Both the position numbers and the translations under genes were made by a program. 26,631 bases of DNA from CAZMOK01 sp964567785. GTDB lineage: Bacteria > Bacteroidota > Bacteroidia > Bacteroidales > JAGOPY01. The notes below the pieces were generated by a model, which saw only the letters and a program-made list of their open reading frames with translations, was not told where the DNA came from and searched no databases. This document shows, piece by piece, positions 1 through 5,206 of the stretch (position 1 is its first letter; every line of letters starts with the position of its first letter). The stretch lies in the NCBI GenBank assembly GCA_964567785.1, contig CAZMOK010000038.1, positions 1 through 26,631 on the forward strand, written 5' to 3'.

Positions 1-51
1 AAAGAGGATTTCAAGCCGGACTAACAAAAAGTCCTGCCCATAAGCCTCGTC

Positions 52-85
52 AAAAAAAGCAAGCAGCCCCTGCGGCTTACTTGCT
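52..85 (-). terminator. Intrinsic terminator, likely bidirectional
   Basis: A hairpin occupies 58-85, with outer arms AGCAAG and CTTGCT and an inner AGCC/GGCT stem. On the minus strand it is followed by a run of T (57-52). It overlaps the stop codon of the TPR gene and would end that transcript. On the plus strand it is followed by TTTTCTTTTT, so it could also stop a transcript entering from the left. Confidence 0.7.
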
Positions 86-595
86 TTTCTTTTTATTCTG
101 GGAAGGCTTCTTCCTGATCTTCTGCTTTGCTTTGACCCTCTTGATCTCTGCCTCCAGGGCATTGCTAACCTCTTCGTTGTAGGCCTCCAGCAAAGCATCT
201 TCATAGTATTGAATTGCTTTGTCGTACTGGTGTTTATATTCGTACTGAACGCCCACGAGGTGATACACCCTGGCAAGGTCAACACCCTTGAGTCCGAGGA
301 TAAACTCGATCAGCTTATCGGCTTTTCCAAATTCTCTCATGTTGATAAGCAACATGGCATAATCCATGCATACATTCTGATTGTATGGGTCGCTGCCCAT
401 AGCTCTTTTGAAATAGCCCTCAGCCTGTTCGTAATCAAAGATCTGTTCCATGCAGAACTTAGCCATAAGGTAGTTTGCTCCTACATGCCCGTTGTCATAG
501 CTCAAAGCAAAGTTCAGGTTCTCAACAGCCTCCTCCAGGCTGAATGGATATGAATCCATCGCCTTAACGTAATATTGATCTGCTAAAGTGTCCAT
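77..595 (-). CDS. TPR-repeat protein
   Basis: A soluble protein of about 172 residues built from tetratricopeptide-like helical pairs; the pattern A-x-x-Y(F)-x-x-A is clear in the segments QAEGYFKRAMGSDPYN and DKAIQYYEDALLEAYN. No signal peptide or membrane segment is visible, so it is probably cytoplasmic. The C-terminus is very lysine-rich (KKPSQNKKKSK), which could contact nucleic acid or just be a basic tail. TPR proteins are scaffolds for protein-protein contact; no partner can be named. The reading frame extends upstream to 655, but I prefer the ATG at 595 (MDTLADQ) because the extra N-terminal residues look non-coding and AT-rich sequence lies just upstream. A terminator sits on the stop codon. 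Specific function unknown. Confidence 0.75.
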   Translation of the reverse strand: MDTLADQYYVKAMDSYPFSLEEAVENLNFALSYDNGHVGANYLMAKFCMEQIFDYEQAEGYFKRAMGSDPYNQNVCMDYAMLLINMREFGKADKLIEFILGLKGVDLARVYHLVGVQYEYKHQYDKAIQYYEDALLEAYNEEVSNALEAEIKRVKAKQKIRKKPSQNKKKSK

Positions 596-699
596 GATTA
601 ACATTATTAGGGCATTGCCGATACTATAGCATCTGCCATTGATTGCGGATCCCATTGTGGAATCCCGAAATAAATTGAATTAAAAGCTAACCGGTAGGC

Positions 700-730
700 A
701 AAAAAATATCCCGATCGGCTGGATCAGGAT
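700..730 (-). terminator. Intrinsic terminator downstream of the OMP gene
   Basis: A hairpin at 708-730 (arms ATCCTGATC and GATCGGGAT on the minus strand, one mismatch) is followed on that strand by a T-rich run (706-700). It lies about 220 bases after the stop of the beta-barrel gene and before the TPR gene, so the two minus-strand genes are probably separate transcripts. I see nothing else definite in the 656-946 spacer. Confidence 0.55.
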
Positions 731-946
731 ATGAATTGTATAGCTAAGCCTGGAACTGTTCTAGACTCTCCTGACCTCTTGTCTTATATGTTTAAATCTC
801 TCCAGCATAAACTACCCCCTTTTATTATATATTCATACTCAGGGTAAATTGCGGTCGCAAAGGCAAATAAATATCTTAATCGGCTTTATACTTTCTTACG
901 TTTTAAGCAAAAAATAACTCTTCCGGTATCAGACAGGAACATGCCA

Positions 947-1510
947 TTAAAAATAACAGATGAAGCCAATATTCGGTGTAATCAATTCATACTCCAGTTT
1001 AAGATGGTTCATCTTGCTTTCTGAGCCGTTTCTGGTTATTGTTTCATTGGCCAGACTTAAAAGCTTAAACTCTATGCTCATATTACTTTTGATGAAATAC
1101 ATTAATCCCACGTCAAGAGATACGTCATAATAGTGATAATCGCTTTTGACTTCCAAACGGGTTCCCCCTTTAACTTCAACGATATAATGGAAATTACCCG
1201 CCATAGGTTTGAAATACCTGATAAAAGCACGTAGAGTGTACAACCTGTAAGGATAATCAAAGTCAAAATCATTGTCCCAGTCTTCAATATATGTAAAACC
1301 GGTTTCAAGGCCTATGATCACATTCGGATTTGCCACGTAACCGAACCTAGGTAAAATCTCGAAGTTTACAGTTTTATGGTCATCGATCTTGGTTATGTAA
1401 CGGTAATCAACGGCTACATGTCCTCCGAGCATAAATGTTTTCTGGTCCTGACAAAATAATAATGCTGGGAAAAGAAGCATTAGCGCCAGGCAGGTTAATG
1501 ACTTTTTCAT
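947..1510 (-). CDS. Small outer-membrane beta-barrel-like protein
   Basis: An exported protein of 187 residues. The N-terminus is a classical signal peptide (MKKSLTCLALMLLFPALLFC, then Q), with likely cleavage near residue 20. The rest alternates polar and hydrophobic/aromatic residues in short strands with turn-like gaps (for example YRYITKIDDHKTVNFEIL and YHYYDVSLDVGLMYFI), and the protein ends in aromatic residues (GFICYF), as expected for an outer-membrane barrel of the OmpX/OmpW size class. About eight strands would fit. No enzymatic motif is seen. The substrate or role cannot be told. The gene stands alone, about 160 bases from rtcB, with a terminator downstream. Alternative: a periplasmic beta-rich protein. 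Confidence 0.7.
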   Translation of the reverse strand: MKKSLTCLALMLLFPALLFCQDQKTFMLGGHVAVDYRYITKIDDHKTVNFEILPRFGYVANPNVIIGLETGFTYIEDWDNDFDFDYPYRLYTLRAFIRYFKPMAGNFHYIVEVKGGTRLEVKSDYHYYDVSLDVGLMYFIKSNMSIEFKLLSLANETITRNGSESKMNHLKLEYELITPNIGFICYF

Positions 1511-1671
1511 GGATTTGATTTTTGGTTAATTATTCAGATTAAAATTAAGGCCATATCGGCCTGAAAACGTAGCTGAATTCTGCCATTACCATAAAAATTC
1601 CTAACTGCAAAGTTTCACAATGTTATGCGCAATGTCACGCAATGTAGCCCCTGGAGAAATATTCAATCGAA

Positions 1672-2835
1672 CTATCCTTTCATCACCGCCAGCGGCTGCA
1701 GCTCCACCACGATATCCACCAGGTCCCTCTGATTCTTCATTACCTCGCCGATATCCTTGTAAGCGCTGGCCGCCTCATCAAGGTCGCGCTGATTACTGAT
1801 CCCATGTACGATCTTCTGCCTGTCGAGGAAGTCGATCTCATGCTTCAGGTTGAGCTTCCTCTGTGCCTGCCTCCTGCCCATTTTCCTGCCTGCCCCGTGC
1901 GAGCAGGACTTGAAACTCTCCTCTTCGCCTTTGCCGCTCACGATGTACGACTTCGTACCCTGCGACCCCGGGATCATGCCCAACTCCCCGTTGTGAGCCC
2001 TTGTGGCCCCCTTCCGGTGCACCAGGACGTTCTTCCCGAAGTGGTTCTCCCAGGCTGCAAAGTTGTGCGACTTGTTGATGATGTCACCGTGGCCAAAACT
2101 TCCCAGGACATCTGTCATCGCTTCGACCATCCTGTCCATCATCAGCTTCCTGTTTGCCAGGGCAAAGTCGATACAGTATTGCATCTCCTCCAGGTACTCC
2201 TTCGCTTCCTTCGTTTCGATGGGCAGGAATGCCAGTTGCATCCACGGGCCAACTACAGAGTGGTACCTTTCGTTCAGTTTCTTTGCCACATTGTTGTAGT
2301 GGTTGGCCACCTTCAGCCCTATGTTCCTGCTCCCCGAGTGTATCATCACCCAGATGAACCCATCCGATCCTTTCTGTATCTCGATGAAGTGGTTCCCGCT
2401 TCCCAGCGTACCGATCTGTTTCAATGCCGCTGTGTAATGCCTGCTTACAACGTGCATCTCCTCGAACGGCTGGGATGGCATCAACGCTTCATCCTGTGCT
2501 TTTTCATGATGGTTGAAGCCTACCGGGATCAACTCACTCGCAATACCCATGATCTTCTTCAGCTTCTTGATCTTTATCTCTTTCAGATCAGTCTTCAATG
2601 CACACATGCCACATCCGATATCCACTCCTACTGCATTGGGGATGACCACCCCCTGTGCGGCAAGCACAGCCCCTATCGGCATACCGTAACCCACATGGCT
2701 GTCGGGCATGATGGCCACGTGCCTGAAGGTGAACGGCAAATTTGCCAGGTTTCTGGCCTGTGCCAGTGCCTCGTCCTCCATTTCGTCGAGCCACATCTTT
2801 ATGGGTACTTTTTCAGTTGTTATCACTCTTTTCAT
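1672..2835 (-). CDS. rtcB: RtcB-family RNA ligase
   Basis: RtcB joins RNA ends carrying a 2',3'-cyclic phosphate or 3'-phosphate to a 5'-OH, using GTP and Mn2+. It seals spliced tRNA halves in archaea and animals and repairs cleaved RNA in bacteria. The 387-residue length is within the family range. Visible motifs are MPDSHVGYGMPIG (43-55), the metal-binding GVDIGCGM (70-77, Asp72 and Cys75), GSGNHF (about 145), MIHSGSRNIG (about 165), the loop RKGATRAHNGE, and SCSHGAGRKMGRR, whose His (about 313) is the residue guanylylated in characterised RtcB. All key residues are present, so it should be active. It is the last gene of the minus-strand unit tRNA array - slipin - rtcB, 48 bases after slipin. 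No terminator is seen downstream. No archease or RtcA gene is in the window. The context suggests tRNA repair or maturation of the adjacent tRNA-like RNAs. Confidence 0.95.
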   Translation of the reverse strand: MKRVITTEKVPIKMWLDEMEDEALAQARNLANLPFTFRHVAIMPDSHVGYGMPIGAVLAAQGVVIPNAVGVDIGCGMCALKTDLKEIKIKKLKKIMGIASELIPVGFNHHEKAQDEALMPSQPFEEMHVVSRHYTAALKQIGTLGSGNHFIEIQKGSDGFIWVMIHSGSRNIGLKVANHYNNVAKKLNERYHSVVGPWMQLAFLPIETKEAKEYLEEMQYCIDFALANRKLMMDRMVEAMTDVLGSFGHGDIINKSHNFAAWENHFGKNVLVHRKGATRAHNGELGMIPGSQGTKSYIVSGKGEEESFKSCSHGAGRKMGRRQAQRKLNLKHEIDFLDRQKIVHGISNQRDLDEAASAYKDIGEVMKNQRDLVDIVVELQPLAVMKG

Positions 2836-2839
2836 ACTT

Positions 2840-2847
2840 CAAATATA
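2840..2847 (-). promoter_or_regulatory. TATATTTG box just before rtcB
   Basis: On the minus strand TATATTTG matches the Bacteroidota -7 consensus TAnnTTTG exactly and ends four bases before the rtcB ATG. No -33 TTTG lies at the usual distance because the GC hairpin occupies that position. If used, it would give a nearly leaderless rtcB mRNA. It may equally be an AT-rich spacer. Confidence 0.3.
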
Positions 2848-2850
2848 ATA

Positions 2851-2874
2851 CCCCCGGGCCCGGTTGCCCGGGGG
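2851..2874 (-). promoter_or_regulatory. GC-only hairpin between slipin and rtcB
   Basis: Arms 2851-2859 and 2866-2874 are perfectly complementary (nine G-C pairs) around a six-base loop. The hairpin begins about 10 bases after the slipin stop and ends about 15 bases before the rtcB start. There is no T-run, so it is not a standard intrinsic terminator. An RNA stabiliser, pause site or processing site that sets the slipin:RtcB ratio is possible. Confidence 0.5.
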
Positions 2875-2883
2875 GCTGATTGA

Positions 2884-3984
2884 TTATTTGCCGGGAGAGA
2901 AGATATCCCTCAACTGGTCCACTATCTGGTTACCGCCGGCTACGGAGATGCTGTTGATCTTATCGGCGATCTTCTCAACGTATTCCATCTCCTTCAATTT
3001 GAACAACATAACGTTGTCTTCCATCAACCTGGCGGTGTTCAGCAAGCTCCTGGTAGAGGCAGTTTCCTCCCTCCTGGTGATGGTGTTTGCCTGGGCCTTT
3101 TTCTCTGCGATCAGTACCTGGTTCATGATATCCTTGACCTCGCCGGGCAGGATGATGTCCCTGATACCGCATTCAGATACTTCGACCCCGATCTTCTCTG
3201 CAGCTTCCCTGATGGATGCCAGGATGCTTCCGGATACAGACTCCTTCTTTTCCAGCATTTCATCCAGGGTGAACATCCCGATGTATTCCCTCAAAGCCAA
3301 CTGCAACAGGATATACAACTGCTTTTCGTAATCTTTGGCATCTACCAGGGCCTTTTCTACATCCTTTACTTTGTACTGGGCGTAGAAGTTAACCCTCAAA
3401 GCAGCCTTGTCCCTGGTCAGGATCTCCTGTCCGGAAACCTCCATCTGCAACTGCCTCATGTCGGCCTTCAGGACAGTGACAGGGATGGCGTTCTTCAGGT
3501 AGAAGTACACCCCTGCATCCAGGAATTTCCTGAATTTCCCGTCGACGAACAGGATACCCTTTTCGTAGGATTCCACTCCATAAACCCTGATGTATTTTAC
3601 AACTTCAGGCTTCTGCAGGATGCTCTCGTCGATCTCTCCGGGAATTTCGACCCTGCTCATGTCGACTTTAATGAATGTGTAGTCGATCACTCCTTTGAAG
3701 TAGGCGAACTTACCGGGAGTCAACACTCCCTTGAAGATACCGTCTTCGTAGATCAGGGCGATCTCTTTATCTTCCACTTTCACTATGGTCAACAGTTCTG
3801 CCAGTTTTTCATCCCTCAACAGGATGTTCAATTCTGTGTAAGGTACGAAGGGCTCAGCCATGTCGTACTTTACAACTTTGTCGCAGGGAGACAAGAAGTA
3901 GGTACCTTCAGTCAATACCCTCTTATAGTTATCCTTCCTGTAGACTAACCCTACGGTTCCGGTGTTAATTCTTACTTTCTTCAT
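2884..3984 (-). CDS. Slipin-like SPFH/band-7 protein
   Basis: A 366-residue SPFH protein. The SPFH core (about 175-300: VSGQEILTRDKAALRVNF, YKVKDVEKAL, GVEVSECGIRDIILPGEV) is followed by a charged helical segment (VLIAEKKAQANTITRREE) and a C-terminal helix, as in slipins, which oligomerise at membranes. Unusually there is no N-terminal hydrophobic anchor. The N-terminal half instead holds three related units of about 35 residues (11-42, 74-109, 142-177), each with the pattern hydrophobic-Y/F-x-D-x-x-F/Y-K-x-V/F-L-x-x-G-x-Y/F and ending near a D-M pair. The gene follows the tRNA-like array and a GC-rich leader and precedes rtcB, so co-transcription is likely. A start at 3984 is supported by AAAGAGAG just upstream. 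SPFH proteins are known neighbours of bacterial rtcB; a scaffold role for RtcB or RNA is inference. Confidence 0.88.
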   Translation of the reverse strand: MKKVRINTGTVGLVYRKDNYKRVLTEGTYFLSPCDKVVKYDMAEPFVPYTELNILLRDEKLAELLTIVKVEDKEIALIYEDGIFKGVLTPGKFAYFKGVIDYTFIKVDMSRVEIPGEIDESILQKPEVVKYIRVYGVESYEKGILFVDGKFRKFLDAGVYFYLKNAIPVTVLKADMRQLQMEVSGQEILTRDKAALRVNFYAQYKVKDVEKALVDAKDYEKQLYILLQLALREYIGMFTLDEMLEKKESVSGSILASIREAAEKIGVEVSECGIRDIILPGEVKDIMNQVLIAEKKAQANTITRREETASTRSLLNTARLMEDNVMLFKLKEMEYVEKIADKINSISVAGGNQIVDQLRDIFSPGK

Positions 3985-4320
3985 CTCTCTTTTTGTTTGG
4001 TTAATAATTGTTACTCAATATATTTTGAATGATCAAAATTCGCTTCTTTTAAAAAGGAGCGGGAGCCTGCCATCTTCTGCCGGCGGAGGCGCAGTTAAGC
4101 CAGGATTCCCCGGTTGGTTTCTCAAGCATCTCCTTCCGTCAGTCCCAGAGCCCCCGGGCTCCTTTCGATCAGAAATTCATGTTTCAGAAAGCAAGCAGGT
4201 GCACACAGGCGGTATCCCTTTGCCCCGGCCGGCTTCCGACTGTCCTTTCCAGCTCGCCGGAAAAGACCGGCCTGCCCCCGGCTGTCCCCTTCAGATCATT
4301 TTCAGAAGTGATCAGCTTCA
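3985..4320 (-). other. GC-rich structured leader between tRNA-like array and slipin
   Basis: About 335 bases without a convincing gene. 4050-4290 is markedly GC-rich, whereas 3985-4045 next to slipin is AT-rich. Minus-strand hairpins include GCCGG/CCGGC around TCTTTT (4256-4271) and GAGCC/GGCTC (4148-4161). A GGAGC at about 4166-4162 could pair with a GCTCC that precedes TTTTT (about 4060-4051), a possible weak terminator ahead of slipin. Two short minus-strand ORFs lie inside: 45 codons (listed separately) and 26 codons at 4049-4129, whose ATG directly abuts AAGGAG. I recognise no known riboswitch or RNA family. It may be a long 5' UTR or a separate structured RNA. Confidence 0.4.
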
Positions 4321-4321
4321 T
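4184..4321 (-). CDS. Possible 45-residue small ORF after the tRNA-like array
   Basis: An ATG at 4321 opens a 45-codon frame (MKLITSENDLKGTAGG at the start, CVHLLAF at the end) directly after the terminal hairpin of the Asn-like element. No ribosome-binding site is evident and no family is recognised. The high GC content lowers the chance of stop codons, so a frame of this size can arise by chance. It is kept because it lies in the transcribed part of the RtcB unit. Confidence 0.2.
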   Translation of the reverse strand: MKLITSENDLKGTAGGRPVFSGELERTVGSRPGQRDTACVHLLAF

Positions 4322-4337
4322 TTCGGATTAGTGTCCG

Positions 4338-4415
4338 CTGGATTAACATTCCAGTGCTCTGCCAATTGAGCCACGTACTCCTCTCAGTACGGCAGGATTC
4401 GAACCTGCATCTCCA
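4338..4415 (-). tRNA. Permuted tRNA-Asn(GUU)-like element (3' part first)
   Basis: Read on the minus strand, a variable-loop-like segment (4415-4409), a perfect T-arm (GCAGG 4408-4404, loop TTCGAAT, CCTGC 4396-4392), acceptor 3' strand CGTACTG (4391-4385) and A73 come FIRST. After only four bases (AGAG) come acceptor 5' strand GAGTACG (4380-4374, six of seven pairs with CGTACTG), TG, D-arm GCTC/GAGC with a GG-containing loop, and a complete anticodon arm CTGGA/TCCAG with loop ATGTTAA, anticodon GUU at 4347-4345. All arm lengths are canonical, but no T-arm follows the anticodon arm; instead a CGGA/TCCG hairpin (4324-4337) closes it. The permutation point would be in the variable loop. Whether it is matured to a working tRNA is unknown. 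Alternative: a scrambled remnant. Confidence 0.55.
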
Positions 4416-4488
4416 CTTGTTGCTCTGACCTGCTGAGCTATCCCGTCACTTTTTGTCGGGAAAGGGATTCGAACCCTTGACTTACAAG
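4416..4488 (-). tRNA. Permuted tRNA-like element split at the anticodon loop
   Basis: On the minus strand the 3' half is first: CTTGT (4488-4484, positions 39-43), variable loop AAGTC (canonical G46-U47-C48), T-arm AAGGG/CCCTT with TTCGAAT, acceptor TCCCGAC (4461-4455) and A73 (4454). Six bases later the 5' half begins: GACGGGA (4447-4441, six of seven pairs with TCCCGAC; A-A at 2:71), TA at 8-9, D-arm GCTC/GAGC with a nine-base GG loop, A26, and ACAAG (4420-4416), which pairs perfectly with CTTGT. Every segment has the standard length, so two independent stems pair across the swapped order. The anticodon cannot be assigned because it depends on the joining point; CAU just before the GA-CTTGT junction is a candidate, but U33 is not obvious. 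A non-permuted reading loses the anticodon arm and the 2-nt acceptor/D linker. Confidence 0.55.
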
Positions 4489-4596
4489 TCATGTGATAAA
4501 ATGCATAAGTAAAGCAGCATATTACAGCCTACCGGCGGTAACACTATGAAGCCATACAGAGACTTGCATCAGGTCTTTTGCCCACCCATTCTATCG

Positions 4597-4668
4597 CGGT
4601 GATGGAGGGATTTGAACCCCCAGCCCCCCGGCCGACAACCGGGCATTCTTCCGTTGAACTACACCACC
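4597..4668 (-). tRNA. tRNA-Asp(GUC)-like
   Basis: A complete 72-nt cloverleaf on the minus strand: acceptor GGTGGTG (4668-4662) with CATCACC (4604-4598, one G-U), U8-A9, D-arm GTTC/GAAT with a GG-containing loop, anticodon arm CCCGG/CCGGG with loop TTGTCGG (anticodon GUC at 4636-4634), five-base variable loop, T-arm GGGGG/CCCTC with TTCAAAT, and discriminator G73 as usual for Asp. No CCA is encoded (CGA follows). It may work as a normal tRNA-Asp. Position 38 is G rather than the usual C, and its company suggests a specialised copy. Confidence 0.75.
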
Positions 4669-4721
4669 TTTGATAAGGGAACTACATATAAATCAATGAA
4701 CTGAACAAAGATTTAAAAACA

Positions 4722-4744
4722 GTTACGCAATCATATTGCGCAAC
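4722..4744. promoter_or_regulatory. Operator-like inverted repeat
   Basis: Ten-base arms GTTACGCAAT and ATTGCGCAAC (one mismatch) are separated by CAT. The 9-mer GTTACGCAA recurs in reverse orientation in the WYL promoter (TTGCGTAAC, 5301-5309). It lies between the Lys- and Asp-like genes in an AT-rich spacer. It could be a binding site for the WYL regulator or, in RNA, a hairpin that separates the tRNAs for processing. Confidence 0.4.
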
Positions 4745-4781
4745 AAAAAAATTCAAAATTTAACACTCAAAATTCAACACT

Positions 4782-4798
4782 CCAAACCGAAGGTTTGG
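4782..4798 (-). other. Perfect 7-bp hairpin after the Lys-like gene
   Basis: CCAAACC and GGTTTGG flank a three-base loop, four bases after the Lys-like gene ends. On the minus strand AT-rich sequence follows, with two copies of AGTGTT(G/A)AATTTTGA and a run of seven T about 30 bases further on. Probably an RNA processing or weak termination hairpin. Confidence 0.4.
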
Positions 4799-4802
4799 CA
4801 AG

Positions 4803-4875
4803 TCAACCCGGCAGGCCTCGAACCTGCAACCCTCAGATTAAAAATCTGATGCTCAACCAATTAAGCTACGGGTTG
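4803..4875 (-). tRNA. tRNA-Lys(UUU)-like
   Basis: A complete 73-nt cloverleaf on the minus strand: acceptor CAACCCG (4875-4869) pairs perfectly with CGGGTTG (4810-4804), U8-A9, D-arm GCTT/GAGC with loop AATTGGTT, anticodon arm TCAGA/TCTGA with loop TTTTTAA (anticodon UUU at 4842-4840), variable loop GGGTT, T-arm GCAGG/CCTGC with TTCGAGG, and discriminator A. CCA is not encoded. The C1-G72 first pair is unusual for a bacterial elongator tRNA-Lys, so this is unlikely to be the ordinary housekeeping copy. tRNA-Lys(UUU) is the classic target of the anticodon nuclease PrrC. Confidence 0.78.
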
Positions 4876-4879
4876 GCCT

Positions 4880-4964
4880 GGTTTTCATTTCCCTGCTCTT
4901 CCTTCCAGGAAGGCACTGTTTCACCCGCCCGTATAGATAGTTAAAAAACTACCCTGTGAAAACC
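4880..4964 (-). ncRNA. Folded RNA element between Tyr-like and Lys-like genes
   Basis: The ends of this 85-nt segment are perfect complements (GGTTTTCA at 4964-4957, TGAAAACC at 4887-4880), forming a closing stem. Inside are a hairpin GGTAGTT/AACTATC (one G-U) with a T4 loop, and a CCTTC/GAAGG hairpin. It fills the gap between two tRNA-like genes almost exactly. No TTCGA T-loop is present, so it is not a recognisable tRNA. It could be a spacer RNA, processing signal or separate ncRNA. A long-range end stem recalls Y RNAs, but no TROVE/Ro60 gene is in the window. Confidence 0.4.
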
Positions 4965-4967
4965 TTG

Positions 4968-5051
4968 TGGGACCGGCAAGGATTCGAACCTGCTGAGCTA
5001 TAGGCACCGGTTTTACAGACCGGCTCAACTCTCCTGCGTTGACGCAATCCC
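4968..5051 (-). tRNA. tRNA-Tyr(GUA)-like, with a chimeric variable region
   Basis: An 84-nt class II-sized cloverleaf on the minus strand: acceptor GGGATTG (5051-5045) with CGGTCCC (4975-4969, two G-U), D-arm TCAAC/GTTGA with a GG-containing loop, anticodon arm CCGGT/ACCGG with loop CTGTAAA (anticodon GUA at 5016-5014), a 13-base variable region, T-arm GCAGG/CTTGC and A73; CCA is not encoded. Oddities: position 8 is C rather than U, the T-loop side carries one extra base, and the variable arm barely pairs. Its ATAGCTCAGCAGGT (5001-4988) is identical to the D-arm of the split-loop permuted element (4441-4428), suggesting recombination between D-arm and T-arm sequence. The gene starts directly after the T-run of the upstream terminator. 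Confidence 0.65.
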
Positions 5052-5081
5052 AAAAAAAAATCCCGATCCAACGGACCGGGA
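5052..5081 (-). terminator. Intrinsic terminator/attenuator ahead of the tRNA array
   Basis: On the minus strand, arms 5081-5073 and 5069-5061 form nine pairs (one G-U) with a three-base loop, followed by nine T (5060-5052). This is a strong rho-independent terminator placed after the promoter and leader ORF but before the first tRNA-like gene, where it would act as an attenuator. Confidence 0.75.
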
Positions 5082-5128
5082 TGTAACCTCTTAAAGCAAT
5101 ATTAAAAGATACAACTATCCATCCCGGT
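5075..5128 (-). promoter_or_regulatory. Candidate antiterminator pairing
   Basis: ACCGGGATG (5128-5120 on the minus strand, overlapping codons 25-28 of the leader ORF) is a perfect nine-base complement of CATCCCGGT (5083-5075), which contains the left arm of the terminator. The two folds exclude each other. A ribosome at the leader stop codon (5117-5115) would cover the first segment and let the terminator form; a ribosome held upstream, or no translation, would leave it free. The pairing is seen; the regulation is inferred. Confidence 0.5.
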
Positions 5129-5201
5129 ATTTATATCGGCCACCAAAAACTGGCGCTTGTCCATTTAGAAGTGAACGGTATGTGTGGATCATTTTCTTCA
5201 T
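5115..5201 (-). CDS. Possible 28-residue leader peptide
   Basis: An ORF from ATG 5201 to TAG 5115, beginning MKKMIHTYRS and ending GGRYKYRDG. Nine of its 28 codons are for Lys (3), Tyr (3), His, Asn and Asp, the amino acids of tRNAs cut by known anticodon nucleases and mostly those of the adjacent array. It ends inside the antiterminator segment and just before the terminator, as leader peptides do. The ATG lies five bases after the -7 box, so it would be translated from an almost leaderless RNA, which is a weakness; the AGGAAG at about 5225-5220 is too far away. It could be a chance ORF. Confidence 0.35.
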   Translation of the reverse strand: MKKMIHTYRSLLNGQAPVFGGRYKYRDG

Positions 5202-5206
5202 CGTTG

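Noticed and set aside
1804..2883. Long plus-strand open frame opposite rtcB
   Set aside because: It is the antisense shadow of a clearly conserved rtcB; its translation is rich in Cys, His and Pro and matches no domain.
3962..4369. Plus-strand 135-codon frame over the slipin leader and Asn-like element
   Set aside because: It starts inside slipin, crosses GC-rich non-coding sequence and ends in the tRNA-like region; composition is proline-rich and chance-like.
4385..4450. A single non-permuted mini-tRNA with D-arm and T-arm but no anticodon arm
   Set aside because: This reading needs a bulged acceptor stem (AGTGACG with CGTACT), a five-base acceptor/D linker and no anticodon arm. The permuted reading gives canonical lengths and an extra 5-bp stem. 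It remains the main alternative.
4476..4490. Thr-like anticodon loop (UGU) in the 3' half of the first permuted element
   Set aside because: A TGAC/GTCA stem leaves a six-base loop and no variable loop before the T-stem. CTTGT as positions 39-43 gives a canonical variable loop AAGTC.
4741..4780. Possible CRISPR-like or tandem repeat (AATTCAAAATTTAACACTC)
   Set aside because: Only two short imperfect AT-rich units with no spacer pattern; common intergenic filler in such genomes.
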